Under the pieces are notes generated by a model. The model was not told the DNA's origin. It did no database searches and was given only the letters and a program-made list of their open reading frames with translations. A program made the position numbers and the translations under genes. A DNA stretch of 64,000 nt from JABSOG01 sp965277695 (lineage in GTDB: Bacteria; Pseudomonadota; Gammaproteobacteria; Enterobacterales; Alteromonadaceae): contig CBDIDQ010000054.1 of the NCBI GenBank assembly GCA_965277695.1, forward strand, positions 1-64,000, in the 5' to 3' direction. Below are positions 42,542 to 51,511 of this stretch, piece after piece. The first letter of the stretch is position 1. The number at the start of each line of letters is the position of its first letter.

Positions 42542-45031
42542 ATGACAATTAACGACCCTTTTTATCAACGTGAAAAAGAAAAATATGAAAACCCCGTTCC
42601 CAGTAGGGAATTTATTTTAGCCCACTTTACCAAACTTGCTATCCCGATATCCTTCCAAGAATTGCTTGATACCTTCGCCCTCGAAGAAGAAGACTTGTGT
42701 ATCGGTCTTAAACGCCGCCTCAGGGCGATGGAAAGGGAAGGTCAAATTATTTTCACCCGGGCTAAACGTTACGCACTACCCGAGAAAATGGAATTGGTTA
42801 AAGGCACGGTGCTCGGGCATCGCGATGGTTTTGGCTTTCTCGAAATTGAAGGCGATGCTGAGGATTGGTATATTCCGGCACATCAAATGAAGAGCCTGAT
42901 CCACGGTGATCATATCCTCGCCAAATCACATAAAAAAGGTTTTAAAAATAAACCAGAAGCGTCATTAGTACGAATACTACAGTCCCGCACTGAAGCTGTC
43001 ATTGGTCGTTATTTTATCGAAGGCGGTATGGGTATTGTGGTACCAGAAGATGCCCGTATTGGTCAAGATATCTTAGTCCAACCCGGTGAAGAAAATGGTG
43101 CCCGACTTAATCAAGTAGTGGCTATTGAAGTAACACAAAGACCTTCACACCGAATGAACGCCATGGGGCGTATTAGTGAAGTACTAGGCGAGCATATGGC
43201 TCCGGGCATGGAAATAGATATTGCGCTACGCAATCACGATATTCCCCATGTTTGGCCACAAGAAGTGACTGACCAAGTAGAGGGTTTAGCGCCAGAAGTC
43301 CCTGCCTCAGCAAAACAAGGGCGCGTCGATTTGACTGCGCTACCGCTGGTGACTATTGATGGTGAAGATGCCAGAGATTTTGATGATGCGGTGTACTGTG
43401 AAGTTAAAAAATCTGGCGGTTGGCGTTTATGGGTCGCTATTGCAGATGTTAGCGCCTATGTGAACAAAGGTTCACCTTTGGATATGGAGGCGCTTAACCG
43501 GGGTAACTCAGTGTATTTTCCTGAGAATGTGATCCCGATGTTGCCAGAAGTGCTGTCTAACGGTTTGTGTTCACTTAATCCTAAAGTTGATCGTTTGACA
43601 TTAGTGTGTGAAATGACCGTCAGTCAAAAAGGCAAGCTCTCTGGTTATCGTTTTTATGAAGCCGTAATGAATTCAGCTTGTCGCTTTACTTATACTCAAG
43701 TGGCCGCGATTTTAAATGGCGATGAAACCTTGCGTCAGCTGCATCAGCCCTTGGTGCCTCACCTTGAAGCACTACATGATTTATATGCCGCGTTACAGAC
43801 ATCCCGTCAGGAGCGTGGCGCGATTGAGTTTGAAACCGTAGAAACCCGCTTCTTATTTAATAATCAACGCAAAATTGACCGAATTGTACCTGTGGTACGT
43901 AATGACGCCCATAAGTTGATTGAAGAATGCATGATTTTGGCTAATGTCTCGGCAGCCCGCTTTATTGATAAGCATGAGGCTCATGCGTTGTTTAGGGTGC
44001 ATGAACAACCTGATCAGGCCAAACTGGGCAATTTCAGGGCATTTTTGGCTGAGTTGGGGATTGAAACTACATTGCCATTAGACCCTAAACCTAAAGAGCT
44101 GACCGCAGAGCTGGCTCGACTGGCTGATCGCGATGATATTGAATTGATTCAAATCATGTTACTGCGCTCGATGAAGCAAGCGGTTTATCAGGCAGAAAAT
44201 AACGGTCACTTTGGTTTGGCCTTGACCGCTTATGCTCACTACACCTCACCGATACGACGTTATCCTGACTTGGTGGTGCATCGGACCATCAAAGGTATTT
44301 TAGCCACGCAAGGGCAGCCGACCAGCGGTGACTATTTATATGAAGAAGATGAAGCTGAGGCTATCGGTCTACAGTGTTCAACCACTGAGCGACGGGCTGA
44401 TGATGCCACTCGTGAAGTGTCAGATTGGCTTAAATGCGAATATATGCAAGATCATGTTGGCGGCCAGTTTGAAGGTATCATTGCGGCGGTGACTAACTTT
44501 GGTTTTTTTGTGCGCATTAACGAGTTGTATATTGATGGTTTAGTGCATGTCACCTCATTGCGTAATGACTATTATCACTTTGATCAAAAGCGCCATTTGT
44601 TGATTGGAGAATCGAGTCGTAATGTTTATCGCATGGGCGATTGTGTCAATGTCAAAGTGGCTGCGGTGAACCTAGAGCAGCGCAAGATTGATTTTGTGCT
44701 TGACGATGGTACTGCCGAAACTAAAGCAAAAGGTAAAGGTAAAGGTAAAGACAAAGGCAAAGACAAAGGTAAGGACAAAGCCGACGGATTAAGTGTCCGT
44801 GAGCAACTCGCCAAAGGTCTGCTTGGCAGTAACAAGGAGAAGGGCGATAAGCCTGCTAGGAGAGGCCAGCGTAAAGGAGCGGCTGCACAGAGCACTAGCG
44901 ATGAGAAAAAGCCAGCCAGACGACCTAAACCGAACGCAAAAGGCAGCGCCAGTAAAAGCAAAAAAGTGGTGAAGAAAAAGTCCCGACCGGGCCGCAGCGC
45001 AAGAAAAAAAGCCAAAGCAGAGAGTAAATAA
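42542..45031 (+). CDS. rnr: Exoribonuclease R
   Basis: This is an 829-aa RNase R. It has an N-terminal helix-turn-helix and cold-shock domains (GTVLGHRDGFGFLEIEGDAE, about 85-150). The RNB catalytic domain has LVTIDGEDARDFDDAVYCEV near residue 278, including the conserved Asp cluster, and HYTSPIRRYPDLVVHRTIKG. An S1 domain follows (FEGIIAAVTNFGFFVRINEL, about 645-725). The last about 100 residues form a Lys-rich low-complexity tail. It degrades structured RNA 3' to 5' and works in cold adaptation and trans-translation. rlmB follows, as in many gammaproteobacteria. Confidence 0.96.
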   Translation: MTINDPFYQREKEKYENPVPSREFILAHFTKLAIPISFQELLDTFALEEEDLCIGLKRRLRAMEREGQIIFTRAKRYALPEKMELVKGTVLGHRDGFGFLEIEGDAEDWYIPAHQMKSLIHGDHILAKSHKKGFKNKPEASLVRILQSRTEAVIGRYFIEGGMGIVVPEDARIGQDILVQPGEENGARLNQVVAIEVTQRPSHRMNAMGRISEVLGEHMAPGMEIDIALRNHDIPHVWPQEVTDQVEGLAPEVPASAKQGRVDLTALPLVTIDGEDARDFDDAVYCEVKKSGGWRLWVAIADVSAYVNKGSPLDMEALNRGNSVYFPENVIPMLPEVLSNGLCSLNPKVDRLTLVCEMTVSQKGKLSGYRFYEAVMNSACRFTYTQVAAILNGDETLRQLHQPLVPHLEALHDLYAALQTSRQERGAIEFETVETRFLFNNQRKIDRIVPVVRNDAHKLIEECMILANVSAARFIDKHEAHALFRVHEQPDQAKLGNFRAFLAELGIETTLPLDPKPKELTAELARLADRDDIELIQIMLLRSMKQAVYQAENNGHFGLALTAYAHYTSPIRRYPDLVVHRTIKGILATQGQPTSGDYLYEEDEAEAIGLQCSTTERRADDATREVSDWLKCEYMQDHVGGQFEGIIAAVTNFGFFVRINELYIDGLVHVTSLRNDYYHFDQKRHLLIGESSRNVYRMGDCVNVKVAAVNLEQRKIDFVLDDGTAETKAKGKGKGKDKGKDKGKDKADGLSVREQLAKGLLGSNKEKGDKPARRGQRKGAAAQSTSDEKKPARRPKPNAKGSASKSKKVVKKKSRPGRSARKKAKAESK

Positions 45032-45154
45032 CTGCTGCGTTATTAAGGGAGGCTCGCCGTGTCCTCCTTTAATTAACAACCTCCCGTTGACTATTTTTAA
45101 ACTCAAATTTTAAATTCAAATATTAATTCAGATTCTAATTTAGGTATTATACTC

Positions 45155-45898
45155 ATGAGTAAATCAGAAATGCTTTTTGGTATGCACGCCGTAGAAGCGG
45201 TTATTGTGCGTTCTCCAGAGCGGTTTATCGAAATCTATGCGCTTAAAGGCCGTCAGGATGATCGGGTAACGTCAATTATTGACAAGGCGCGTAAACATGG
45301 GATATCGGTTCAGTTTATGACCCGTAACGTGCTGGACAACAAAGCCGGTGATAATCACCATCAAGGTATTATTGCCAGAGTTCAGGTCGCACCGGCCCTG
45401 ACAGAGGCTGATTTGGCAGATCTGATCACTAACAGCAAAAAACCACCGTTCATTCTTATTCTGGATGGTGTGACCGACCCGCATAACCTCGGTGCCGTGA
45501 TGCGTAGTGCGGATGCGGCTGGGGTTACTGCTATTGTGGTGCCTAAAGACAACTCAACTAAAATCACCCCTACGGTGCAAAAAGTCGCTTGTGGTGCCGC
45601 AGAGACGGTGCCATTTATTCAGGTGACTAATTTGGCGCGAACCATGCGTTTTTTACAACAAGAAAACATTTGGATTTTTGGCACCGCAGGTGAAACCGAA
45701 CAAACCCTCTATGACACCAAGTTTAAAGGCCCTATCGCCATTGCGATGGGAGCCGAAGGGACTGGCTTACGACGCTTGACTCGTGAGCATTGTGATGAAC
45801 TGATCAAAATCCCCATGGTTGGTAGTGTGAGCAGTCTAAATGTATCTGTGGCGACCGGTATTTGCTTGTTTGAAGTGATCCGCCAAAGACTTTTATAA
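45155..45898 (+). CDS. rlmB: 23S rRNA (guanosine-2'-O-)-methyltransferase
   Basis: This is a 247-aa SpoU/TrmH-family protein. It has the N-terminal substrate-binding domain (LFGMHAVEAVIVRSPERFIE) and three knot motifs: DPHNLGAVMRSADAAGV, GAEGTGLRRLTREHCDELI and SVSSLNVSVATGI. It methylates G2251 of 23S rRNA in E. coli. Position after rnr is the conserved arrangement. Confidence 0.95.
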   Translation: MSKSEMLFGMHAVEAVIVRSPERFIEIYALKGRQDDRVTSIIDKARKHGISVQFMTRNVLDNKAGDNHHQGIIARVQVAPALTEADLADLITNSKKPPFILILDGVTDPHNLGAVMRSADAAGVTAIVVPKDNSTKITPTVQKVACGAAETVPFIQVTNLARTMRFLQQENIWIFGTAGETEQTLYDTKFKGPIAIAMGAEGTGLRRLTREHCDELIKIPMVGSVSSLNVSVATGICLFEVIRQRLL

Positions 45899-45947
45899 AG
45901 GTCATGCAAGTAAAACGCAATAAAACGTAATAAAAGCGCAATAAAAG

Positions 45948-45976
45948 TTGTAAAGCCACTGATTATCGCCTACAAT
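45948..45976 (+). promoter_or_regulatory. Sigma-70 promoter of the rpsF operon
   Basis: TTGTAA, a 17-bp spacer and TACAAT lie about 93 bases before the rpsF ATG. The spacing is ideal for the housekeeping sigma factor. Just upstream, AAAACGYAAT-like units repeat four times (45911-45946). Confidence 0.65.
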
Positions 45977-46010
45977 TCGCGCCCGAAATCAGCCATAAAG
46001 TCCGTTCCTT

Positions 46011-46063
46011 GCCTCTAAATGGTGTGGCTGAGCCACTATACGAGGCTACTAAACCGTAGGGAG
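46011..46063 (+). promoter_or_regulatory. Candidate S6:S18 autoregulatory leader in the rpsF mRNA
   Basis: GCCTC (46011-46015) pairs with GAGGC (46042-46046) around the hairpin GTGGC-TGA-GCCAC; next to it CTAC-TAAACC-GTAG places ACCG in a loop before the ribosome binding site GGGAG. A CCG trinucleotide beside a hairpin is the feature recognised by the S6:S18 complex in its own mRNA. The match is structural and was not tested with a model. Confidence 0.45.
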
Positions 46064-46068
46064 CAATA

Positions 46069-46494
46069 ATGCGTCATTACGAAATCGTTTTCATGGTCCA
46101 TCCAGACCAGAGTGAACAAGTACCCGGTATGATCGAACGTTATACTGGTAATATTACCGAGTCCGGTGGCACTGTCCATCGTCTTGAAGATTGGGGCCGT
46201 CGTCAATTGGCTTACCCTATCGACAAACTTCATAAAGCCCATTACGTGCTGATGAACGTTGAAGCAACTGCTGAGGTTGTTGGCGAGCTTGAAACTGCAT
46301 TCCGTTTCAATGATGCTGTTCTTCGTAACATGATCATGCGTACCAAAACTGCCGTTACCGAAGCTTCTGCTGTTGCTCGTGAGAAAGAGTCGCGCGAAAG
46401 CCGTGATAATACTCGCGATGGCAGAAAAGACGGTGACAGAGCGCCAGAAGGCGATCGGGCACCTGAGGTTGCAGAGGCTGCGAGCGAAGAGTAA
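46069..46494 (+). CDS. rpsF: 30S ribosomal protein S6
   Basis: This is a 141-aa S6 protein. RHYEIVFMVHPDQSEQVPGM, RLEDWGRRQLAYPIDKLHKA and YVLMNVEA are diagnostic. The C-terminal 35 residues are a charged Arg/Glu/Asp-rich tail, longer than the minimal S6 fold. S6 pairs with S18 on the 30S platform. First gene of the rpsF-priB-rpsR-rplI operon. Confidence 0.97.
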   Translation: MRHYEIVFMVHPDQSEQVPGMIERYTGNITESGGTVHRLEDWGRRQLAYPIDKLHKAHYVLMNVEATAEVVGELETAFRFNDAVLRNMIMRTKTAVTEASAVAREKESRESRDNTRDGRKDGDRAPEGDRAPEVAEAASEE

Positions 46495-46499
46495 TTTTG

Positions 46500-46802
46500 G
46501 TGGCGACCAATCTGTTGGTACTTGAGGGTTTTGTCCTTAAGACACCGAAGATGACCCAAAGCCCGGCTGGTATTGCTCATTGCCACTTTGTCCTTGAGCA
46601 TCAGTCACAACAAACCGAAGCGGACTTGCCCAGACGGGCATATGTCAGGATCGGGGTTGTTGCCAGCGGCGGGGCGTCGCAACAATTTGCATTATTTCAG
46701 GGTAGTCATATCAGAGTTAGTGGTTTTATCAGTCGTCACGAATCAAGAGACGGCACTGGCAAACTGGTATTACATGCCCAGAACATTGAACGAATAGATT
46801 AG
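46500..46802 (+). CDS. priB: Primosomal replication protein N
   Basis: This is a 100-aa single OB-fold protein. TNLLVLEGFVLKTPKMTQSP, GIAHCHFVLEHQSQQTEADL and LVLHAQNIERID match PriB. It binds single-stranded DNA and links PriA to DnaT at replication restart. The GTG start at 46500 is 5 bases after the rpsF stop; TTG 46497 is possible. The position between rpsF and rpsR is diagnostic. Confidence 0.92.
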   Translation: MATNLLVLEGFVLKTPKMTQSPAGIAHCHFVLEHQSQQTEADLPRRAYVRIGVVASGGASQQFALFQGSHIRVSGFISRHESRDGTGKLVLHAQNIERID

Positions 46803-46811
46803 GAGAATGTC

Positions 46812-47039
46812 ATGGCTCGTTATTTTAGACGTCGTAAATTCTGCCGTTTTAAAGCAGACGGCGTTACAGAAATTGATTATAAAGATTTATCGACTTTGAG
46901 AAACTACGTTACTGAAAGTGGAAAAATCGTACCAAGCCGTATTACTGGTACTAGCTGTAAATATCAGCGCATGTTGGCTAAAGCGATTAAACGTTCGCGT
47001 TATTTAGCATTATTACCGTATACCGATTTACATCAGTAA
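46812..47039 (+). CDS. rpsR: 30S ribosomal protein S18
   Basis: This is a 75-aa protein. The basic N-terminus ARYFRRRKFCRFKADGVTEI and the C-terminal KRSRYLALLPYTDLHQ are nearly invariant in gammaproteobacterial S18. It binds S6 on the small subunit. GGAGA precedes the ATG by 6-8 bases. Confidence 0.97.
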   Translation: MARYFRRRKFCRFKADGVTEIDYKDLSTLRNYVTESGKIVPSRITGTSCKYQRMLAKAIKRSRYLALLPYTDLHQ

Positions 47040-47073
47040 GTCGTCTAATTAAATTAAACCAAGGTGTAGCAAG

Positions 47074-47526
47074 ATGAATATTATTCTTCTGGACAAGGTT
47101 GCTAAGTTAGGCGGTCTTGGTGATCAAGTATCTGTAAAAGCCGGATACGCGCGTAACTATCTTTTCCCAAGTGGAAAAGCAGTACCTGCAAACAGCGACA
47201 ATGTTGAGCATTTCGAAGCACGTCGCGCTGAGTTGGAAAAACAACTGGCAGCAACATTAACCGCAGCACAAGCTCGTGCTGACAAGTTAACTGCATTAAC
47301 AGACGTTACAATCGTCTCTAAAGCAGGTGACGAAGGTAAACTGTTCGGTTCTATCGGTACTCGCGATATTGCTGATGTAGTGACTGCTGCTGGTGTTGAA
47401 CTGGCTAAATCTGAAGTTCGTATGCCACACGGCACATTGCGTGAAACAGGCGAATTTGAAGTTGCAGTTAGTTTACATGCCGACGTAACAACATCAGTTA
47501 AGATTGCGATTATTGCAGAAGCATAA
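47074..47526 (+). CDS. rplI: 50S ribosomal protein L9
   Basis: This is a 150-aa protein. NIILLDKVAKLGGLGDQVSV and AGYARNYLFPSGKAVPAN form the N-terminal rRNA-binding domain. A long connecting helix follows, then the C-terminal domain (GKLFGSIGTRDIADVVTAAG). Normal length. It ends the ribosomal operon before a strong terminator. Confidence 0.97.
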   Translation: MNIILLDKVAKLGGLGDQVSVKAGYARNYLFPSGKAVPANSDNVEHFEARRAELEKQLAATLTAAQARADKLTALTDVTIVSKAGDEGKLFGSIGTRDIADVVTAAGVELAKSEVRMPHGTLRETGEFEVAVSLHADVTTSVKIAIIAEA

Positions 47527-47550
47527 TCACGAACTGATTGTTTAACGTCA

Positions 47551-47580
47551 AAAAAAGCCGCTCCTTAGCGGCTTTTTTTT
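47551..47580 (+). terminator. Intrinsic terminator of the rpsF-rplI operon
   Basis: AAAAAAGCCGCT-CCTT-AGCGGCTTTTTTTT is a textbook stem with an A-tract and T-tract, 24 bases after the rplI stop. A second stem (CGACCAGGGATGGTCG) follows immediately. Confidence 0.92.
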
Positions 47581-47608
47581 CGACCAGGGATGGTCGAATG
47601 CCTGCGTG

Positions 47609-47633
47609 TCGTAGACGAGGTTTCAACCTCGTT
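47609..47633. repeat. REP-like palindrome, copy 4
   Basis: TCGTAGACGAGGTTTCAACC with CTCGTT, in the same orientation as copy 1, lies after the ribosomal terminator and about 95 bases before the sigma-factor gene. Confidence 0.78.
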
Positions 47634-47726
47634 ATTAAATAAACCAAAACAATTTTTAAACCTTTCACCGACACCTGCCGTCATACCTTACAAATTCAAC
47701 CAACAGCGACATTTTAGAGAGCCCGA

Positions 47727-48290
47727 TTGAAGTCCGATAATGTAATTGAAGCAGCAAAGCGTTTTCTTGATGATGATGAAGCCGACCTTATTCGGCTGGT
47801 CAAGCAAGGGGATCGTCGTGCCTATCAGAAGCTGTATCAGCTGCATCATGGTCGGGTTTATGCCATTTGTTATCGCTTGCTTGGTGATGTGACAAATGCT
47901 GAGGATGCGACCCAAGAAGTGTTTATTCAGGTATGGAATAAAATCGGCTCTTTTCGTGAGCAGAGCAAGTTTTCGACCTGGTTACACACAGTGGCAACCA
48001 ATTTGGCGGTGACGCATTATCGTAAACGTAACACGTGGTGGAATCGTTTTAAATCGGCTGATGTTACTACGGTAGCAGAGCAGGGCACGGTTGATGATGT
48101 TCAGGAGCATGGGCTAGAAAGTAAAATCCAGCGTCTGCCGGAACAAGCCCGGATGGTGTTTGTATTATTCGCCATTGAAGGTTATCGCCATGAAGAGATC
48201 TCCAGCAAACTCGGTATTGCTGTTGGGTCAAGTAAAGCGCAGTACCACAGAGCCAGAGGTTTATTAAAAGAGTGGATTGAAAATGAATGA
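47727..48290 (+). CDS. ECF-family RNA polymerase sigma factor
   Basis: This is a 187-aa sigma-70-family protein. Region 2 spans about 30-95 (GRVYAICYRLLGDVTNAEDA, TQEVFIQVWNKIGSFREQS, FSTWLHTVATNLAVTHYRKR). Region 4 spans about 130-183 (RLPEQARMVFVLFAIEGYRH, SSKLGIAVGSSKAQYHRARG). The TTG start has GAGAG upstream; the nearby ATG is out of frame. The gene overlaps the next gene by 8 bases. It probably directs RNA polymerase to its own operon and to a small envelope-related regulon. Confidence 0.92.
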   Translation: MKSDNVIEAAKRFLDDDEADLIRLVKQGDRRAYQKLYQLHHGRVYAICYRLLGDVTNAEDATQEVFIQVWNKIGSFREQSKFSTWLHTVATNLAVTHYRKRNTWWNRFKSADVTTVAEQGTVDDVQEHGLESKIQRLPEQARMVFVLFAIEGYRHEEISSKLGIAVGSSKAQYHRARGLLKEWIENE

Positions 48291-48825
48291 TGCCAATGCG
48301 GGTAAAAATAATGCGGGTAAAGATACACCAAACCAACTGGATCAGCAGATTGCCCAGTTAACCAAAACACTGGAGCCAAAGCGAGATCTGTGGGTTGGTA
48401 TTGATAATGCGATTGAGGAGCAGCACAGCGGCCGTCGTCAGCATTATCCTAAACTCTCTGCGGTCGCTGCTGGTTTTGCGATGTTGGGTTTGACAGCTTG
48501 GTTGACGCTTAATGTCAACCCTAACTTATCCCAACAAAGCTCAGAACAATCTGCTGATGGTGGCAATCTCGATTATGTCGCTGAACTGAGTCAAACGTTT
48601 GCCGGACAAAAACAGGCGTTGCTGGCCAAGTATCAAGATCAGCAGCCAGCAGCAGATAATTGGCGAGCCCAGTTACAAGAATTAGACGATGCGGCCAGTG
48701 CGATCAAAAAGGTATTGGATCAAGATCCAACCAACGCTCAGCTGATTAAAATGTTGCAACAAACTTATCAACAACAACTTGATTTAATTAATGCCGTGAA
48801 CAAAAGTCCATGGCAGCAAATATAG
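48283..48825 (+). CDS. Putative anti-sigma factor, single TM
   Basis: This is a 180-aa protein. The N-terminal about 60 residues are cytoplasmic. One hydrophobic segment (LSAVAAGFAMLGLTAWLTLN, about 64-83) follows, then a periplasmic helical, Gln-rich domain. The ATG overlaps the ECF sigma gene, which is the usual anti-sigma position. Sequence identity to a named anti-sigma family is not apparent; the role is inferred from layout. Confidence 0.7.
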   Translation: MNDANAGKNNAGKDTPNQLDQQIAQLTKTLEPKRDLWVGIDNAIEEQHSGRRQHYPKLSAVAAGFAMLGLTAWLTLNVNPNLSQQSSEQSADGGNLDYVAELSQTFAGQKQALLAKYQDQQPAADNWRAQLQELDDAASAIKKVLDQDPTNAQLIKMLQQTYQQQLDLINAVNKSPWQQI

Positions 48826-48833
48826 AGGTTTTT

Positions 48834-49820
48834 ATGAAAATAACACAACTGCTTATTGAGCTACCAGCTAAGGCTTTAGTTAGAGTCATGTCAGTAATCG
48901 TGCTGTTGCTCAGTTTCAACTTGCAAGCGGGTGAGAAAATCAACGAAGTCGTTGAGGCACAAAGTGACGGTCAGGTCAGTATCGAGAGTATGCGTGGTGT
49001 GGTTGAAATTGTCGGCTGGGAGAAAAACCAAGTGTCGGTGAGTGGCGAGCTGGATGATAAAGCCACTGGCTATACCTTTAAAACTGAAAATGGTTTCACG
49101 GTATTTAAGGTGAACATGCCGAAAAATAACCGTTCCAGTGACTGGAGTCGTTCTGATGGTTCTGATTTAAAGATTTTTTTGCCAGTCGGTAGTGACTTGA
49201 CCTTTGAATCGGTGAACGGTGATGTATCAGTTAAAGCGGTATCTGGAGGCACCAATCTGCATACGGTTAACGGTAGCATCGAAGCGGTGGAGTTATCCGG
49301 TCAAATACGCCTAGCAACGGTTAATGGCAGTATTAAATCGAGTCAGTTGAACGGTAAGATCAAACTGGCAACGGTGAACGGTAGAGTGAAAGATGAAAAC
49401 TCTAAAGGTAAGGTTCATTATGAAACGGTTAATGGCAAGATCATAGGCAACACACAAGCTAACCGGGTGTATGTCGAAAACGTCAACGGCAAAATTGAAT
49501 TGACCCTCAAGCAGGTTGAAGAGCTAGAAATTGGCACCGTTAATGGCGATATTGATGCTAGTCTCTCGTTGACCAGCGATGGAAATGTTAACGTGACGAC
49601 TGTTAGCGGTGATGCCAAATTAAGCTTTGCTGGTGATGTCGGCGGCCACTTTCGTCTCCAATCACACGCTGGCGGGCGGATCAAGAATCGGCTCACCGAT
49701 GATGCAGTGAAAAAGCAAAAATATGGTCCGGCTCGCAGCCTGAAATTTAGCAAAGAAGGCGGTAATGCCAAGGTCGAAATGACTTCGGTCAGTGGTAACC
49801 TGACTATCGAAGATCAATAG
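48834..49820 (+). CDS. DUF4097-type secreted beta-helix protein
   Basis: This is a 328-aa protein with a signal peptide (VMSVIVLLLSFNLQAGEK). From about 100 to 300 it has repeated short strands with VNGxI/VNGxV motifs (HTVNGSIEAVELSGQIRLAT, VNGSIKSSQLNGKIKLATVN). This is the DUF4097 putative adhesin right-handed beta-helix pattern. Genes of this type often follow ECF sigma/anti-sigma pairs. The ATG 48834 has AGAGG upstream; an upstream in-frame ATG at 48810 lies inside the anti-sigma gene and is less likely. Confidence 0.78.
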   Translation: MKITQLLIELPAKALVRVMSVIVLLLSFNLQAGEKINEVVEAQSDGQVSIESMRGVVEIVGWEKNQVSVSGELDDKATGYTFKTENGFTVFKVNMPKNNRSSDWSRSDGSDLKIFLPVGSDLTFESVNGDVSVKAVSGGTNLHTVNGSIEAVELSGQIRLATVNGSIKSSQLNGKIKLATVNGRVKDENSKGKVHYETVNGKIIGNTQANRVYVENVNGKIELTLKQVEELEIGTVNGDIDASLSLTSDGNVNVTTVSGDAKLSFAGDVGGHFRLQSHAGGRIKNRLTDDAVKKQKYGPARSLKFSKEGGNAKVEMTSVSGNLTIEDQ

Positions 49821-49860
49821 TTAAATCGGGTGACATTTGATCATCCGAAAAAACGACAAT

Positions 49861-49876
49861 GAATTCTCGTCTACGT
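49861..49876. repeat. REP-like half element, copy 5
   Basis: GAATTCTCGTCTACG matches the outer part of the REP family (compare TTCGCGTCTACG in copy 1 and TTCTCGTCTACG in copy 6). The GAGGTTTCAACCTC palindrome is missing, so this is a partial copy between the DUF4097 gene and dnaB. Confidence 0.55.
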
Positions 49877-50015
49877 TAGCCTTAGCTATTGTGTGTCGCC
49901 TCGCTTCATAAGATAATAGCGCCACTAAATCCATCCCATCTAAAAATCACATAACATTTGTTTTAGTCACATTTTAGTGCCTTGCGAGTGTTGTGCTGTG
50001 GTACCAGTCAAGGTT

Positions 50016-51479
50016 ATGGCCAAAGAAGATAAATTTAAAAATAGCAACTTTCAGGACAATAAGTTTAGTAGTTCAAAAGGCGGCAATTTTAACGACAAGT
50101 TTCAGGGCCGGGATAAGGCGGTTGATTCGTTAAAAGTCCCGCCGCATTCGATGGAGTCAGAGCAATCTGTGCTCGGTGGTTTGATGCTCGATAATGAAGC
50201 CTGGGATCGTGTTGCTGAACGGGTGGTCGGCCAAGATTTTTACTCGGCCAAACACCGCAAAATTTTCGATGCGATGGGAGGCTTAGCAGAAGCGGGCAAA
50301 CCGATTGATCTGATCACTGTCACCGAGCAGTTGGAGCAGTTGAGCGAGCTTGATGATGTTGGTGGTTTTGCTTATCTCGGTGAAATTGCCAAAAATACCC
50401 CAAGTGCGGCCAATATCAATGCCTATGCGGATATCGTTCGTGAGCGGGCGGTGGTTCGTGAAATGATTGGTGTCGCGAATGAAATCGCTGAGGCGGGTTA
50501 TGATCCACAGGGCAGAAAAAGCCATGAGCTACTGGATTTTGCCGAAAGCAAGGTGTTCAAAATCGCCGAAGCTCGCAGTAATGCCAATGAAGGCCCCAAG
50601 TCACTACACACCATTCTTGAAAATACCGTCGACAAAATTGAAGAGTTATATAAGAACCCCACCAACGGGATCACCGGGGTGTCTAGTGGCTTTAATGATT
50701 TGGATAAAATGACCAGTGGTTTTCAACCTTCGGATTTGATTATTGTTGCTGCTCGACCTTCGATGGGTAAAACCACTTTTGCTATGAACTTGTGTGAAAA
50801 TGCCTCTTTGATAAGTGACAAACCGGTGCTGATTTTCTCGCTGGAGATGCCCTCTGAGTCGATTATGATGCGGATGCTGGCGTCATTAAGCCGGGTCAAT
50901 CAAACCAAGGTGCGTACCGGTCAGCTTGATGATGAAGATTGGGCGAGAATTTCGGCCACCATGGGTATGATGATTGAAAAAGGTAAAATGTTTATCGATG
51001 ACGGCTCTGGTTTGACGCCAACAGAAGTGCGTTCCAGGGCTCGTCGTATTGCTCGTGATCATGGCGGTATTAGCATGGTCATGGTGGATTACTTGCAGTT
51101 GATGACGGTGCCGGGTCTATCTGAAAACCGTACCTTGGAAATCTCTGAAATATCCCGTTCACTTAAAGCCCTCGCCAAAGAGCTGGAATGCCCAGTGGTT
51201 GCCTTGTCACAGCTTAACCGTAGTTTGGAGCAGCGAGCTGATAAACGGCCAATTAACTCGGATTTGAGGGAGTCTGGTGCAATAGAGCAGGATGCGGATT
51301 TGATCATGTTTATCTATCGTGATGAAGTTTATAACGATGACTCACCAGATAAGGGAACGGCTGAAATTATTATTGGTAAGCAACGTAATGGTCCGATTGG
51401 TAAATGCCGGCTGACTTTCCAGGGCGAATTCTCCCGTTTTGATAACTATGCCGGCCCGGCATATGATGATGAATACTAA
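50016..51479 (+). CDS. dnaB: Replicative DNA helicase
   Basis: This is a 487-aa DnaB. The N-terminal collar domain has PPHSMESEQSVLGGLMLDNE. The RecA-like motor has ARPSMGKTTFAMN (Walker A, near residue 245), ISMVMVDYLQLM (Walker B) and KQRNGPIGKCRLTF. It unwinds DNA ahead of the replisome. The N-terminus carries a short Asn/Lys/Phe-rich extension (about 35 aa) before the collar. The ATG at 50016 is preferred, but its ribosome binding site is close; a GTG at 49977 would add 13 residues. Confidence 0.96.
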   Translation: MAKEDKFKNSNFQDNKFSSSKGGNFNDKFQGRDKAVDSLKVPPHSMESEQSVLGGLMLDNEAWDRVAERVVGQDFYSAKHRKIFDAMGGLAEAGKPIDLITVTEQLEQLSELDDVGGFAYLGEIAKNTPSAANINAYADIVRERAVVREMIGVANEIAEAGYDPQGRKSHELLDFAESKVFKIAEARSNANEGPKSLHTILENTVDKIEELYKNPTNGITGVSSGFNDLDKMTSGFQPSDLIIVAARPSMGKTTFAMNLCENASLISDKPVLIFSLEMPSESIMMRMLASLSRVNQTKVRTGQLDDEDWARISATMGMMIEKGKMFIDDGSGLTPTEVRSRARRIARDHGGISMVMVDYLQLMTVPGLSENRTLEISEISRSLKALAKELECPVVALSQLNRSLEQRADKRPINSDLRESGAIEQDADLIMFIYRDEVYNDDSPDKGTAEIIIGKQRNGPIGKCRLTFQGEFSRFDNYAGPAYDDEY

Positions 51480-51511
51480 CAGCTCACAACCATTAACAGG
51501 TAATAGCAAAG

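Noticed and set aside
42231..42545. 104-aa and 80-aa open frames over the 61-bp tandem repeats
   Set aside because: They exist because a 61-bp unit is open in several frames; the peptides are only repeats of the array.
44626..45015. 129-aa minus-strand Leu/Ser/Pro-rich frame over the rnr 3' end
   Set aside because: It mirrors the Lys-rich tail of RNase R and has no independent support.
45040..45071. Hairpin GGGAGG/CCTCCT after rnr as a terminator
   Set aside because: The stem has a mismatch and a long loop and no T-run follows, so I could not support termination there.
45911..45946. AAAACGYAAT-like short repeats before the rpsF promoter
   Set aside because: It is a short AT-rich imperfect repeat; it may be UP-element-like sequence, but there is too little to call a feature.
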